Assembly: GCA_030623665.1 (NCBI GenBank)
Contig: JAUXLO010000035.1
Location: 1-10,955 of the forward strand
Source of the DNA: Planctomycetota bacterium
GTDB lineage: Bacteria; Planctomycetota; Brocadiia; Brocadiales; Bathyanammoxibiaceae
DNA: 10,955 nt
Reading direction: 5' to 3'
This document shows, piece after piece, positions 1 through 6,756 of this stretch. How positions within the stretch are numbered: position 1 is the stretch's first letter; each line of letters begins with the position of its first letter. Below the pieces are notes generated by a model. It saw nothing but the letters and a program-made list of their open reading frames with translations, did not search any database and was not told the origin of the DNA. The translations under genes were made by a program, and so were the position numbers.

Positions 1-665
1 AGGCACTTGAGATTAATCCAAAGGATATCAATGCATGGGTCAACAGAGGCAACAGCCTTACCGACTTGGGCAGGAACGAAGATTCCTTAAAGAGCTATAA
101 TAAGGCTCTGGAATTCGATCCGAATAATAGCGCAGCCTGGTACAACAGGGGCAATAGCCTAGCTAAACTGGGCAGGTACAAGGACGCCGTTACGAGCTAC
201 GACAAGACGCTTGAGATTGACCCTGGACAAATTGACGCTCATATCAACAGGGGCAACAGCCTTGCCGAGTTGGGCAGGCGCGAGGATGCAATAGAGAGCT
301 ACAACGAGGCAATTAAGATTGATCCAAGATATGCCAAAGCCTGGTACAACAGGGGCAATAACCTAGCTGAACTGGGCAGACACGAGGAGGCCGTAAAGAG
401 CTACGACAGGGCACTTGAGATTGATTCTGGGAAAATTGACGTTCATATCAACAGGGGTACCTGCCTGGGTGTGTTGGACAGGCCCGATGAAGCGATAAAG
501 AGCTTTGACAGAGCACTTGAGATTAATCCAAGAGATGCTAATGCCTGGTACAACAAAGGTGTTCTGCTACATAAAATGGGCAAGATTCAAGAGGCAAAGG
601 AGTGTATAAGGAAAGCAAGGCAGATATACCCCAACCTGCCCATTCCCCCGTTTATGAAGGAATAA
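1..665 (+). CDS. TPR-repeat protein, 5'-truncated by the window edge
   Basis: This is the C-terminal part of a tetratricopeptide-repeat protein, a scaffold for protein-protein contacts; no catalytic domain is visible. The frame is open from base 3, and a TTG near base 66 lies inside a repeat, so it is not a credible start. Six consecutive 34-residue units are visible, with the classic pattern (Ala/Trp-Tyr-Asn-Arg-Gly-Asn, Leu-Gly-Arg, Glu-Ala, Ser-Tyr, Ala-Leu-Glu-Ile-Asp-Pro). They are followed by a short non-repeat tail ending in PPFMKE and a TAA stop. The WYNRGN and NRGNSL signatures resemble the long TPR arrays of cyanobacteria, planctomycetes and methanogens. No signal peptide or membrane segment can be judged because the N-terminus is missing. 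The gene is codirectional with nothing downstream; a REP-like hairpin follows the stop. The TPR call is sure; partner and role are unknown. Confidence 0.9.
   Translation, partial: ALEINPKDINAWVNRGNSLTDLGRNEDSLKSYNKALEFDPNNSAAWYNRGNSLAKLGRYKDAVTSYDKTLEIDPGQIDAHINRGNSLAELGRREDAIESYNEAIKIDPRYAKAWYNRGNNLAELGRHEEAVKSYDRALEIDSGKIDVHINRGTCLGVLDRPDEAIKSFDRALEINPRDANAWYNKGVLLHKMGKIQEAKECIRKARQIYPNLPIPPFMKE
3..614 (+). repeat. Six tandem 102-bp TPR-coding repeats with a 204-bp higher-order unit
   Basis: Units begin at about 3, 105, 207, 309, 411 and 513. DNA identity is highest at an offset of 204 bp rather than 102 bp: the stretch from 135 and the stretch from 339 differ at only about 2 of 41 bases, and the block restarts at 543. 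The protein shows the same alternation: units 2, 4 and 6 carry A-W-Y-N, while units 3 and 5 carry I-D-x-H-I-N-R-G. This points to duplication of a two-TPR module. The array may continue left of the window. Confidence 0.88.
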
Positions 666-678
666 AGTCCGAAAGGCT

Positions 679-707
679 GTAGGGGCGACCCGCCGGGTCG
701 TCCCTAC
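679..707. repeat. REP-like palindromic hairpin
   Basis: A 13-bp stem (679-691 paired with 695-707) closes on a 3-base GCC loop. The only non-Watson-Crick pair is a G-T at 685/701, which becomes G-U in RNA. There is no T-run after it, so it is not a standard intrinsic terminator. A GC-rich palindrome with GGGCGACCC arms in a gene junction resembles short dispersed REP or MITE-type elements. Only one copy of this sequence is visible in the window. It lies between a plus-strand stop (665) and a minus-strand stop (793), so it could also protect the 3' ends of both convergent transcripts. Confidence 0.6.
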
Positions 708-792
708 AAGTGAACTACATCCTCTTCGTGGTAGAGGGAGTGGAAGAGGAGCAGGTACTCCCTGAGGTGTCTTGTTGCCTCCTTACACCTTG

Positions 793-1596
793 TTAAGGTG
801 AAATCAACAGGTTGTGCAGCTTGAACAGAAACTGCCTGGTTTCCATACTGTCCTTGATGTAATATCTTGCAGAGAAGTGACTTGGCTGTGGTCCCACGTA
901 GATGGAGACGTCGTCCTGTCCCAGTACAGCGAAGGCATCTTCGTCGCTCACATCATCACCGGCAAAGACCACAACGGGCCTTTCCGCAGGGAACAAATTC
1001 TCCAAAAGCCACTTAACGGTTACGCCCTTGTTAAAGTCCCTGTCAGGGGTTATTTCTATAACCATCTTGCCCTGTCTGACGGCAAGGCCGGGATTTTTTG
1101 AGACGAGGTTATCTGCCGCCTCTAAAAGCACGTCACCCGTGCCCGGCGGTGCCGTGCGATAATGCAGGGCTATGATGGGCCCTTTCTCTTCAATTATTGC
1201 GCCGGTGATATCATCCAGTTGCCCCTTTAATTCTTTACGAACGTTAAATATAAGATGAAGGTCTTCCTCGCTGTAAAGCTTCTTCATGGGTCTTCCGGGC
1301 AGTAATATCTCCAGGCCGTGATTCCCCGCGTAGATTAATTCATCAAGCCCGACCATGGAAGATATGTCATTTATGGAACGGCCGGAAATTATACCCAGCG
1401 TGACCTCCGGGGCGCCAGATAATTCATGCAGCAGTCGGCGGGTTTCCTCGTCCAGCCGCGCCCGCTCAGGGGCCCTTTGAATGGGGACGGTAGTGCCGTC
1501 GTAATCCAGGAGCAACAGTATCTTGGCAGAAGACCTAAGTGTCCCGGCTATTTTATCCCAGTCGTCGAAGAGGTATTTCAAAGGAAAGGTATCCAA
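793..1596 (-). CDS. otsB: Trehalose-6-phosphate phosphatase (HAD superfamily)
   Basis: Hydrolyses trehalose 6-phosphate to trehalose in the cytoplasm, the second step of the OtsA/OtsB route to this osmoprotectant. At 267 aa it has the family's usual length. HAD motif I is DYDGTTVP, with nucleophile Asp31 and Asp33. Motif II lies at SGRS (71-74), followed by the family-typical GNHG (91-94). QGKMVIEI (175-182) supplies the motif III lysine, NKG is at 189-191, and GDDVSDED (213-220) gives the Mg-binding motif IV. The frame has no ATG near its start; TTG is the first available start and has no clear Shine-Dalgarno, so the N-terminus is uncertain by a few residues. No otsA synthase is in the window. 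It is the last gene of a minus-strand series, 81 bp after the AT-rich membrane protein. A small 6-bp hairpin (786-800) overlaps the stop codon. Confidence 0.92.
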   Translation of the reverse strand: MDTFPLKYLFDDWDKIAGTLRSSAKILLLLDYDGTTVPIQRAPERARLDEETRRLLHELSGAPEVTLGIISGRSINDISSMVGLDELIYAGNHGLEILLPGRPMKKLYSEEDLHLIFNVRKELKGQLDDITGAIIEEKGPIIALHYRTAPPGTGDVLLEAADNLVSKNPGLAVRQGKMVIEITPDRDFNKGVTVKWLLENLFPAERPVVVFAGDDVSDEDAFAVLGQDDVSIYVGPQPSHFSARYYIKDSMETRQFLFKLHNLLISP

Positions 1597-1677
1597 ATGT
1601 GGAATTTGAGGAACTCTCTTATTCTCTTTTTATCCGTTGTTGTGCGGGGTCTGCTTTTTTTCTTTTTGTCTTCCACT

Positions 1678-2061
1678 TTAGGAACCGCCGTAGTCTAATG
1701 AAAAGTTTGAAATGCATTCCTTTGAAATTTTGCTGTATTGTCTTTTCTGGAAAATAACGAGCATTAGAAGCAGTATACCAGATAGACAAAACAAGCCAAC
1801 CAGGGAGGCTTGAAGTGAGCTAGTCAAATTGAAAATTAGTATCGAGGCAAGACCAGAAAATATTGTCACGTACAGAATGCCAAACATAGGGATGGATAAC
1901 CATCTGCTTACCATTCCCTTTTTGTGGAGATCAAAAGGCCTACCCATGCATTTACCCAAACCGAGTTTCTCAGCAATCAATGTTGCAAGCAATACGTGCT
2001 GATGGAATGCACACTCTAACACTATGCTTACTGAGAACGCAACAATGGTAAACAGCAACAA
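1678..2061 (-). CDS. Unrecognised three-helix membrane protein, 5' end unclear
   Basis: I do not recognise this family. The 127-residue product shows three hydrophobic segments, at about residues 2-18, 55-78 and 84-105. Loop 1 contains C-x-F-H-Q-H and a Lys/Arg-rich stretch (RPFDLHKKGMVSRW). The tail is basic, then polar. TTG at 2059-2061 is the first standard start in this frame but has no Shine-Dalgarno. The frame stays open upstream to 2223 (stop at 2224-2226), through the spacer and into the 3' end of the TPR gene. That extension would read R-Y-G-E-T-P-P-G-F-L-A-Y-F-G-E-A-D, which looks protein-like. The gene may therefore use an unusual start, or be the remnant of a longer protein. The region is more AT-rich than its neighbours. 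The existence of some coding sequence is likely; its boundaries and function are not established. Confidence 0.55.
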   Translation of the reverse strand: MLLFTIVAFSVSIVLECAFHQHVLLATLIAEKLGLGKCMGRPFDLHKKGMVSRWLSIPMFGILYVTIFSGLASILIFNLTSSLQASLVGLFCLSGILLLMLVIFQKRQYSKISKECISNFSLDYGGS

Positions 2062-2153
2062 AAATATATTTATATGGAGAGGAAGGACAGTGTCAGCCTC
2101 TCCAAAGTAAGCTAAAAATCCAGGAGGCGTTTCTCCGTAGCGTTGAGGGGGTT

Positions 2154-3281
2154 CTAGCGCAGTCTCATATACCCTTCGTATATCTCGTATTCTTTGTCCG
2201 CCTCCTCCGTCATACCCTTTAGTTCATATGTGATGGCCAAACCTTGATGGGCCTCCGGTTGGTGCGGATCAAGCCTTATGGCCTCATTATAGGCAGATAA
2301 GGCCTCATCAAGCATGCCCGCCGAGCCATATAACTCGGCAAGCCCCAGATGGGCCCCGGCAAGGTTCGGGTCGGCCTTTATCGCCTCTTCATACTCGGAG
2401 AGCGCATCGTCAAACCTCTTCTCCTTTACATACAGCTCTCCCAGCGCCACGTGGGCAACTGCCAGGCTGGGGTCTATCTCGAGCGCCCTCTGTTCCTCTT
2501 GGAAGGCCTCCTTTGTCATGCCCTTTTTTCCGTAGATGATGCCCATCTTCGCATGAGCTAGGGCGTCTTGAGGATTTGCCTCAAGAAGCCTTGTACATTC
2601 CTTCGTTGCCTTTTCAAGGGCGTTCTGGTTTATATAGGCCTCAGCCAAAAGGTGACGGGCAGGTACCAGGTCGGGCGCTATTCTAACGGCCTCTTCTAGT
2701 TCGGAGATAGCCTTGAAAAATATCTTTTTCTTGATGTACAGTCTCCCCAGATTCCAGTGCGGTTCGGCCAGTTGCGGGGCAAGGTTTGCGGCACGCATCG
2801 CCTCGGTTACGGCCTCCTCTATCATTCCCTTCTTCTCCAGGGCGACTGCGAGGTTGTTGCGAAACCCTGCACTGTTGGGAATCAGGCCTACGGCCTTCCT
2901 ATGCTCTTCAACCGCCTCCTCTGTCATGCCCTCGTCCAGGTAGGCCATTCCCAGATTTGAATGGGCAGGGGCGAATCCAAGGTCAACCTCCAGGGCCTTC
3001 TTGAAGTAAGAAGTGGCCTCTTCAAGGTGTCCCTGCTTCTTGTGGATTATACCCAGGTAGTTAAAGGCCCGTGGTGAGGTGGGTTCCAGCTCAAGGGCCT
3101 TCTTCGCGGCATTCAGTGCCTCGTCAAAGGACCCCTTGTTGTAGCTTTGCAGCGCCTCGTTGTAGTAACGTTCTGCCTCTGTCTGGCCCCAGGTTTTTGT
3201 GCATGTTGGAGGGATGGATATAGTAAACAGGACGGTCCCAACTAAAATCCCCAGCGTGCGCTTCTTAAGTAACATCCTCAT
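2154..3281 (-). CDS. Exported TPR protein with ten tandem repeats
   Basis: A 375-residue TPR scaffold protein, probably periplasmic. I chose the ATG at 3281 over an upstream TTG (3317). It gives a proper signal peptide: a basic n-region (residues 5-8 contain K-K-R), a hydrophobic core at about 9-23, and a polar T-W-G-Q-T cleavage region near 30-35. A second ATG two codons later is equally possible, and the Shine-Dalgarno is weak for both. The cysteine at position 27 does not sit in a normal lipobox. Ten back-to-back 34-residue TPR units run from about 36 to the end, with recurring G-M-T-E-E-A helix A/B turns and A-L-E-x-x-P ends. No other domain is present. It is codirectional with the small membrane gene 72 bp upstream. 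It resembles the exported TPR protein at 5968-6690, so the two may be paralogues. Binding partner unknown. Confidence 0.88.
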   Translation of the reverse strand: MRMLLKKRTLGILVGTVLFTISIPPTCTKTWGQTEAERYYNEALQSYNKGSFDEALNAAKKALELEPTSPRAFNYLGIIHKKQGHLEEATSYFKKALEVDLGFAPAHSNLGMAYLDEGMTEEAVEEHRKAVGLIPNSAGFRNNLAVALEKKGMIEEAVTEAMRAANLAPQLAEPHWNLGRLYIKKKIFFKAISELEEAVRIAPDLVPARHLLAEAYINQNALEKATKECTRLLEANPQDALAHAKMGIIYGKKGMTKEAFQEEQRALEIDPSLAVAHVALGELYVKEKRFDDALSEYEEAIKADPNLAGAHLGLAELYGSAGMLDEALSAYNEAIRLDPHQPEAHQGLAITYELKGMTEEADKEYEIYEGYMRLR

Positions 3282-3353
3282 AACCTGAATTTTAACAACA
3301 CCCCGGAGATTAGACAAGGCTTTTTGAGGGTCTAGGGGTTTTTTGGGCCCTCG

Positions 3354-3644
3354 TTATCTTTTCTGCCACCACTTTTCTGCGCTCGCTTTGAACCAGTGCA
3401 TATATTCTCTTATCAAGCCCTTGGCATGCTGCAGGCCTTCCTTCCCGCTCAGGTAAAAACCCGCAAAAAACGGAATCCAGGTAAGGAACCATACCGTTAT
3501 ACAAAGGTCTCTCAGCCAGACCTTGCCTGTCCCTGCGGCCCCTCCCAACACCACCAACGATGTATAACCACAGATTAAGCTACCCGTAATCAGGACCATT
3601 CCCATCTTAAAACGACGGGTAAAGGCCTGCTTTTCTTCGTCCAA
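3354..3644 (-). CDS. Small two-helix membrane protein of unknown function
   Basis: I do not recognise a named family. The 96-residue product has a charged N-terminus (MDEEKQAFTRR) and two hydrophobic helices, at about 15-35 and 45-66. A Gly-rich loop (GGAAGTGK) separates them, and the tail is amphipathic and basic (KASAEKWWQKR). Such small two-helix proteins are often minor subunits or regulators of membrane complexes, but nothing here names one. The start is TTG with a GGGAGGT Shine-Dalgarno ten bases upstream; an upstream in-frame stop excludes much extension, and the internal ATG at residue 14 would remove the charged head. It heads the minus-strand series, 72 bp before the exported TPR gene, and diverges from the metallopeptidase gene. 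Confidence 0.65.
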   Translation of the reverse strand: MDEEKQAFTRRFKMGMVLITGSLICGYTSLVVLGGAAGTGKVWLRDLCITVWFLTWIPFFAGFYLSGKEGLQHAKGLIREYMHWFKASAEKWWQKR

Positions 3645-3820
3645 TCCCTCTACGACCTCCCACAGTTACATAATATGACCAATTACAAAATATATATAGA
3701 TAACCGGCACAGACGCATTATTACACAATTTACGAGCTATCACTATATACCACAAATGTTAATAGCGGCGGAAGGGTTTTTCTTTATACAAATGGGCCTT
3801 TCTGCTAAAATTACAGGACA
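3645..3820. promoter_or_regulatory. AT-rich divergent intergenic region, probable promoters
   Basis: This 176-bp spacer separates the divergent 3644 (minus) and 3821 (plus) genes and is clearly AT-rich. For the plus strand, ATTACA (3720-3725) and TATATA (3744-3749) are 18 bp apart and form a weak sigma70-like pair, about 70 bases ahead of the peptidase start. A TATTAT-type box on the minus strand near 3668-3674 lacks a good -35. No operator palindrome or RNA gene was seen. Confidence 0.3.
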
Positions 3821-5950
3821 ATGAGTCTGGGTGTTAAGATGTATTCAGTGCTCCTCGCTTTCATCCTCTTGTTAACATGTCCTCAGGTGGAAGGTGACTG
3901 TGAGATACTCGGTCATGACATCTCTTTGGAGTTAGACCCTGAGTCGCACAGCCTTAGTGCCACCGACACGTTGAGTATACGGTTGGGGGAAGGAAGTGGA
4001 GAGTACAGAGAACATGATAGGCGGAAACGGACGGTTGGTTTCCTTCTCAACAACCGCCTCCATATAGACTCCGTGAGCGTCGGTCCTGAGGACCTTCAGT
4101 GGAAGCGGTCAAAACATGCCGGGCCGGAGGGTGCGGATTTGGTAGAGGTCCAGCTTGCCCCCTCACAAAGTGGTCAAGACGTCTCTCTCAGGTTCTCATA
4201 CCACGGCGTGTTGTATGAACCGCTTGAGTCACACAGAGTGCCTGCGGCCACCATTACGCCGGAGTTTGTATATCTCACCCCCATGGCGCACTGGTACGCA
4301 GATCTTCCCGATGGCAGTCTGTCCGCCTTCAGGGTGGAGGCAAGGGTGCCCTCCGGGTATGAGGTCTTGACGCACGGAAGGCTGGTTGTGAGCGAGGAAG
4401 AAGGCAAAACGACCGTCTTTGTGTGGGAGGCGAACTATCCCTCTGACAGCTGCTTCCTGTTAGCTGCCAGGTATCAGGTCACCCATGACGTCTACAACGA
4501 CATAGACATATACACGTACTTTTTCCCTGAGGAACAGGGATTGTCCGAGAGTTACATTGGGGCCACAAAACGTTACCTGAAGATGTATGAAGAGATGTTC
4601 GGTCCCTATCCGTTTAGCAAGTTCGCGGTAGTGGAAAATTTATTTCCAACGGGCTACGGCATGCCCTCATACACCCTTTTGGGAAGGGCCGCCCTGAGGC
4701 TACCGTTCATAGTGCACATATCTCTGGGGCATGAGGTGGCGCATAACTGGTGGGGAAATTCGGTCTTTACACACCCTGACCACGGAAACTGGTGCGAGGG
4801 CCTGACGACATACGTGGCAGACTATCATTACAAAGAGCTGATAAATCCCGGTTCCGCCATGGAGTACCGCAGGGATTTACTTAGGACGTACGCCAACCAC
4901 ATTTACGATGAGACAGACTTTTCCCTGGAAGGTTTTACCGGAGGCGACGTCCCACGAACGGATAAGGCCGTCAGGTCTGTACTCTACGGCAAGTCTGCCA
5001 TGGTCTTTCACATGCTCAAGGCATTGGTTGGCCCTGAGACCTTCTCTGAGACCCTTAAGACGGTATACAGAGAGAGAAAGTGGCAACAGACCACATGGGA
5101 AGATTTCCAAAAGGCCTTTGAAGAGACCTCGGGCAGGGACTTAGGCTGGTTCTTCAGGCAGTGGGTATTCGAGAAGGGTGCACCCCTGCTGGAACTGAGG
5201 GATGCAGAGGTGGAGGAAATGGGAAAAGGCGGCCCCTACAGGGTGCACCTTGAACTGTCTCAAAGCCCCCCCGTCTACCGCCTGCTGGTGCCTATGGTCC
5301 TGGTTACCGCAGACGGTGAAAGGCACAGCCATCAGCTCGATATGCACTCTCAACGGCAGAGCTACTCACTACCCTCTGAATCAAGACCCAAGGGCCTTTA
5401 CGTGGACCCGGGATTTGACGTGTTCCGCCGTCTTCTCCCGGAAGAAATCCCCCCTACCCTGGACAAGGTACTTGGAGACAGGGAGATGCTTATCGTATAC
5501 CCGACAACGGGAGACAGCCGCCTCATCAACGACTACAGGGACATGTCACTACACCTAAAGAGTCACGCCCCTATCAAGCCGGATATAGAGGTAAATGAAG
5601 AGGACCTGTCCAAGGGACTTTTCTTGCTGGGCGGCCCGGATAACAATCTTGTGGTAAAAAGATTACTGGAGGCCGTTCCACCTTCCTTAAGGTTTGAGGA
5701 CGGGTCATTCATCTTGAACGGAACGGAATACAATAAAGAAGGGACTTCCCTGTTCTTTTGTTTCTCTAACCCCTTTGAAAAAGGTCGCGGGGTATGCGTC
5801 TTTTTCGGTCTAAGCCCGGAGGCGGTCAGTGCAGCCGGGCAAAAACTGACCCACTACGGCAGATACAGCTACGTTTTATTTGTCGACGGAACAAGTACAG
5901 ACAAAGGCGTCTTTCCTAAGACAACAGACCCCTTGTCTGTTGTTTTTTAG
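3821..5950 (+). CDS. Exported M1-family (gluzincin) zinc metallopeptidase
   Basis: A zinc peptidase of the aminopeptidase N superfamily, probably secreted to the periplasm or membrane-anchored. Residues 1-25 form a signal peptide (hydrophobic MYSVLLAFILLL core). An N-terminal beta domain covers about 26-230. The catalytic domain carries HEVAH (304-308) as zinc ligands His304 and His308 with Glu305, and Glu326 in N-W-C-E-G-L as third ligand. The spacing is H-x17-E, one residue shorter than classical M1. Tyr389 in V-L-Y-G-K-S-A is the likely transition-state tyrosine. Where M1 aminopeptidases have GxMEN, this protein reads G-Y-G-M-P-S (278-283), so free N-terminus recognition may be lost. A C-terminal region (about 545-709, with L-F-L-L-G-G-P-D-N-N) is an extra domain of unknown role. 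The ATG has a weak CAGGA upstream; ATG at residue 7 is an alternative. A TPR gene follows 17 bp later. Confidence 0.88.
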   Translation: MSLGVKMYSVLLAFILLLTCPQVEGDCEILGHDISLELDPESHSLSATDTLSIRLGEGSGEYREHDRRKRTVGFLLNNRLHIDSVSVGPEDLQWKRSKHAGPEGADLVEVQLAPSQSGQDVSLRFSYHGVLYEPLESHRVPAATITPEFVYLTPMAHWYADLPDGSLSAFRVEARVPSGYEVLTHGRLVVSEEEGKTTVFVWEANYPSDSCFLLAARYQVTHDVYNDIDIYTYFFPEEQGLSESYIGATKRYLKMYEEMFGPYPFSKFAVVENLFPTGYGMPSYTLLGRAALRLPFIVHISLGHEVAHNWWGNSVFTHPDHGNWCEGLTTYVADYHYKELINPGSAMEYRRDLLRTYANHIYDETDFSLEGFTGGDVPRTDKAVRSVLYGKSAMVFHMLKALVGPETFSETLKTVYRERKWQQTTWEDFQKAFEETSGRDLGWFFRQWVFEKGAPLLELRDAEVEEMGKGGPYRVHLELSQSPPVYRLLVPMVLVTADGERHSHQLDMHSQRQSYSLPSESRPKGLYVDPGFDVFRRLLPEEIPPTLDKVLGDREMLIVYPTTGDSRLINDYRDMSLHLKSHAPIKPDIEVNEEDLSKGLFLLGGPDNNLVVKRLLEAVPPSLRFEDGSFILNGTEYNKEGTSLFFCFSNPFEKGRGVCVFFGLSPEAVSAAGQKLTHYGRYSYVLFVDGTSTDKGVFPKTTDPLSVVF
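5921..5948 (+). terminator. Intrinsic-terminator-like hairpin inside the peptidase 3' end
   Basis: A perfect 9-bp inverted repeat (5921-5929 with 5935-5943) closes on a 5-base CCCTT loop and runs directly into six T residues (5943-5948), just before the TAG stop at 5948-5950. It encodes the last codons of the peptidase (T-D-P-L-S-V-V-F). Stem, small loop and U-tract meet the textbook pattern for Rho-independent termination. It would reduce or stop read-through into the TPR gene at 5968. Confidence 0.7.
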
Positions 5951-5967
5951 AAGAATGGAGATATCTG

Positions 5968-6690
5968 ATGCGAAGAGAATTGTTGTGTGTAATAGTGCTT
6001 GTAGGCATTTCGTCCGGAACACTTTTAATGGCGGAAGAGAAGCGGGATGTGCCAGACAAGGCTACGCGACTTCAGGTTGAGACCCACTACATGCAGGCCC
6101 ACAACTATGCGAAATTCGGCATGTACGATAACGCCATTGCCGAATACAAAAAGGCCCTGGAGATAGCCCCTGAATTTGCCAATGCCCGCTTCGAGCTCGG
6201 ACTTGCCTATGTAAACACGGAAAGGCTCGACGACGCCATCAGCGAATTCAAAAAGACTATTGAAATAAACCCCAACCACCCCAGGGTGGTCTATGAACTG
6301 GCACTGGCCTACTACGATAAAGGCATGACGGACGAGGGCATAGCATTGTGCCGGGCCCGCCTGAGCGATAACGACCCGAAAAAAGGGAATCTGCACTCCC
6401 TCTTAGGTGTGCTTTTCATAAAAAAGGGAGATATTCACCAGGCTATCCCGGAATTCAGGAAGCAGATAAAGGCCGAGCATCACCCGGAAATGGGTTATCT
6501 GAACCTGGGCATGGCACTTGTTAAAAAGGGAGACCAGGACGAGGCCATAGAAGCCTTCAAGGAGTCTATTAAGCTCAACTCCCGCAATCCCAGGGCCCAT
6601 TACCAGTTGGGGAACGCATATCTGAAAAAGGGGATGAAGAAGGAGGCAGAGGAGGAGATGGCTGCATATGGAAGGCTGACAGGCCAATAA
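5968..6690 (+). CDS. Exported TPR protein with six repeats
   Basis: A 240-residue TPR scaffold with a signal peptide: M-R-R head, hydrophobic core at about 5-20, and a probable cleavage after the alanine of L-L-M-A-E-E (about 22). Six TPR units span about 39-240, ending in a charged cap (K-K-G-M-K-K-E-A-E-E-E-M). No other domain is present. The ATG has GGAG at 5957-5960, seven bases upstream, which supports this start. It lies only 17 bp after the metallopeptidase gene and reads the same way, suggesting a partnership in the cell envelope. However, the terminator-like hairpin in the peptidase 3' end would separate or attenuate its transcription. Its terminal repeat resembles that of the exported TPR protein at 2154-3281. 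A bidirectional terminator follows. TPR and export calls are firm; the partner is unknown. Confidence 0.88.
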   Translation: MRRELLCVIVLVGISSGTLLMAEEKRDVPDKATRLQVETHYMQAHNYAKFGMYDNAIAEYKKALEIAPEFANARFELGLAYVNTERLDDAISEFKKTIEINPNHPRVVYELALAYYDKGMTDEGIALCRARLSDNDPKKGNLHSLLGVLFIKKGDIHQAIPEFRKQIKAEHHPEMGYLNLGMALVKKGDQDEAIEAFKESIKLNSRNPRAHYQLGNAYLKKGMKKEAEEEMAAYGRLTGQ

Positions 6691-6707
6691 GTACATGCAA
6701 ATATGGA

Positions 6708-6740
6708 AAAGGGCAGCACAAAGAGGTTGTGCTGCCCTTT
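6708..6740. terminator. Bidirectional intrinsic terminator between convergent genes
   Basis: A perfect 14-bp inverted repeat (6708-6721 with 6727-6740) has a 5-base AGAGG loop. It sits between the convergent TPR stop (6690) and the cytochrome stop (6757). On the minus strand the stem is followed by a short T-run (C-C-C-T-T-T-T); on the plus strand by a T-rich GTGTTTCTT. Long GC-core stem, small loop and position make a shared terminator the natural reading. Confidence 0.8.
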
Positions 6741-6756
6741 GTGTTTCTTGCCGGGA

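Noticed and set aside
707..792. Minus-strand frame continuing past the otsB stop in another phase, reading L-R-E-Y-L-L-L-F-H-S-L-Y, with an AAGGAGG ahead of it.
   Set aside because: No start codon follows the Shine-Dalgarno-like sequence and the frame is only about 30 codons beyond otsB. otsB ends at a normal family length, so a frameshifted extension is not needed. Could be a tiny gene remnant, but not supportable.
786..800. Hairpin with a 6-bp stem overlapping the otsB stop codon, considered as a terminator.
   Set aside because: The stem is short and AT-containing, and no T-run follows on the minus strand.
2314..3004. Several open frames antisense to the ten-repeat TPR gene.
   Set aside because: The periodic TPR codons on the minus strand keep the opposite frames open; the translations show Ser/Pro/Arg-rich composition without domains.
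3195..3220. Cysteine after the signal sequence of the ten-repeat TPR protein, considered as a lipoprotein site.
   Set aside because: The preceding residues (I-P-P-T-C) do not fit a lipobox, which needs a small residue before Cys and usually Leu at -3.
3311..3353. Imperfect inverted repeat with T- and A-runs between the small membrane gene and the TPR gene, considered as a terminator.
   Set aside because: Pairing is interrupted and the homopolymer runs lie in the loop or before the stem; it does not fit a terminator on either strand.
3310..3504. 64-codon minus-strand open frame overlapping the two-helix protein.
   Set aside because: It runs out of frame within the 96-aa membrane protein gene, which has a more plausible membrane topology; the overlap looks like a shadow.
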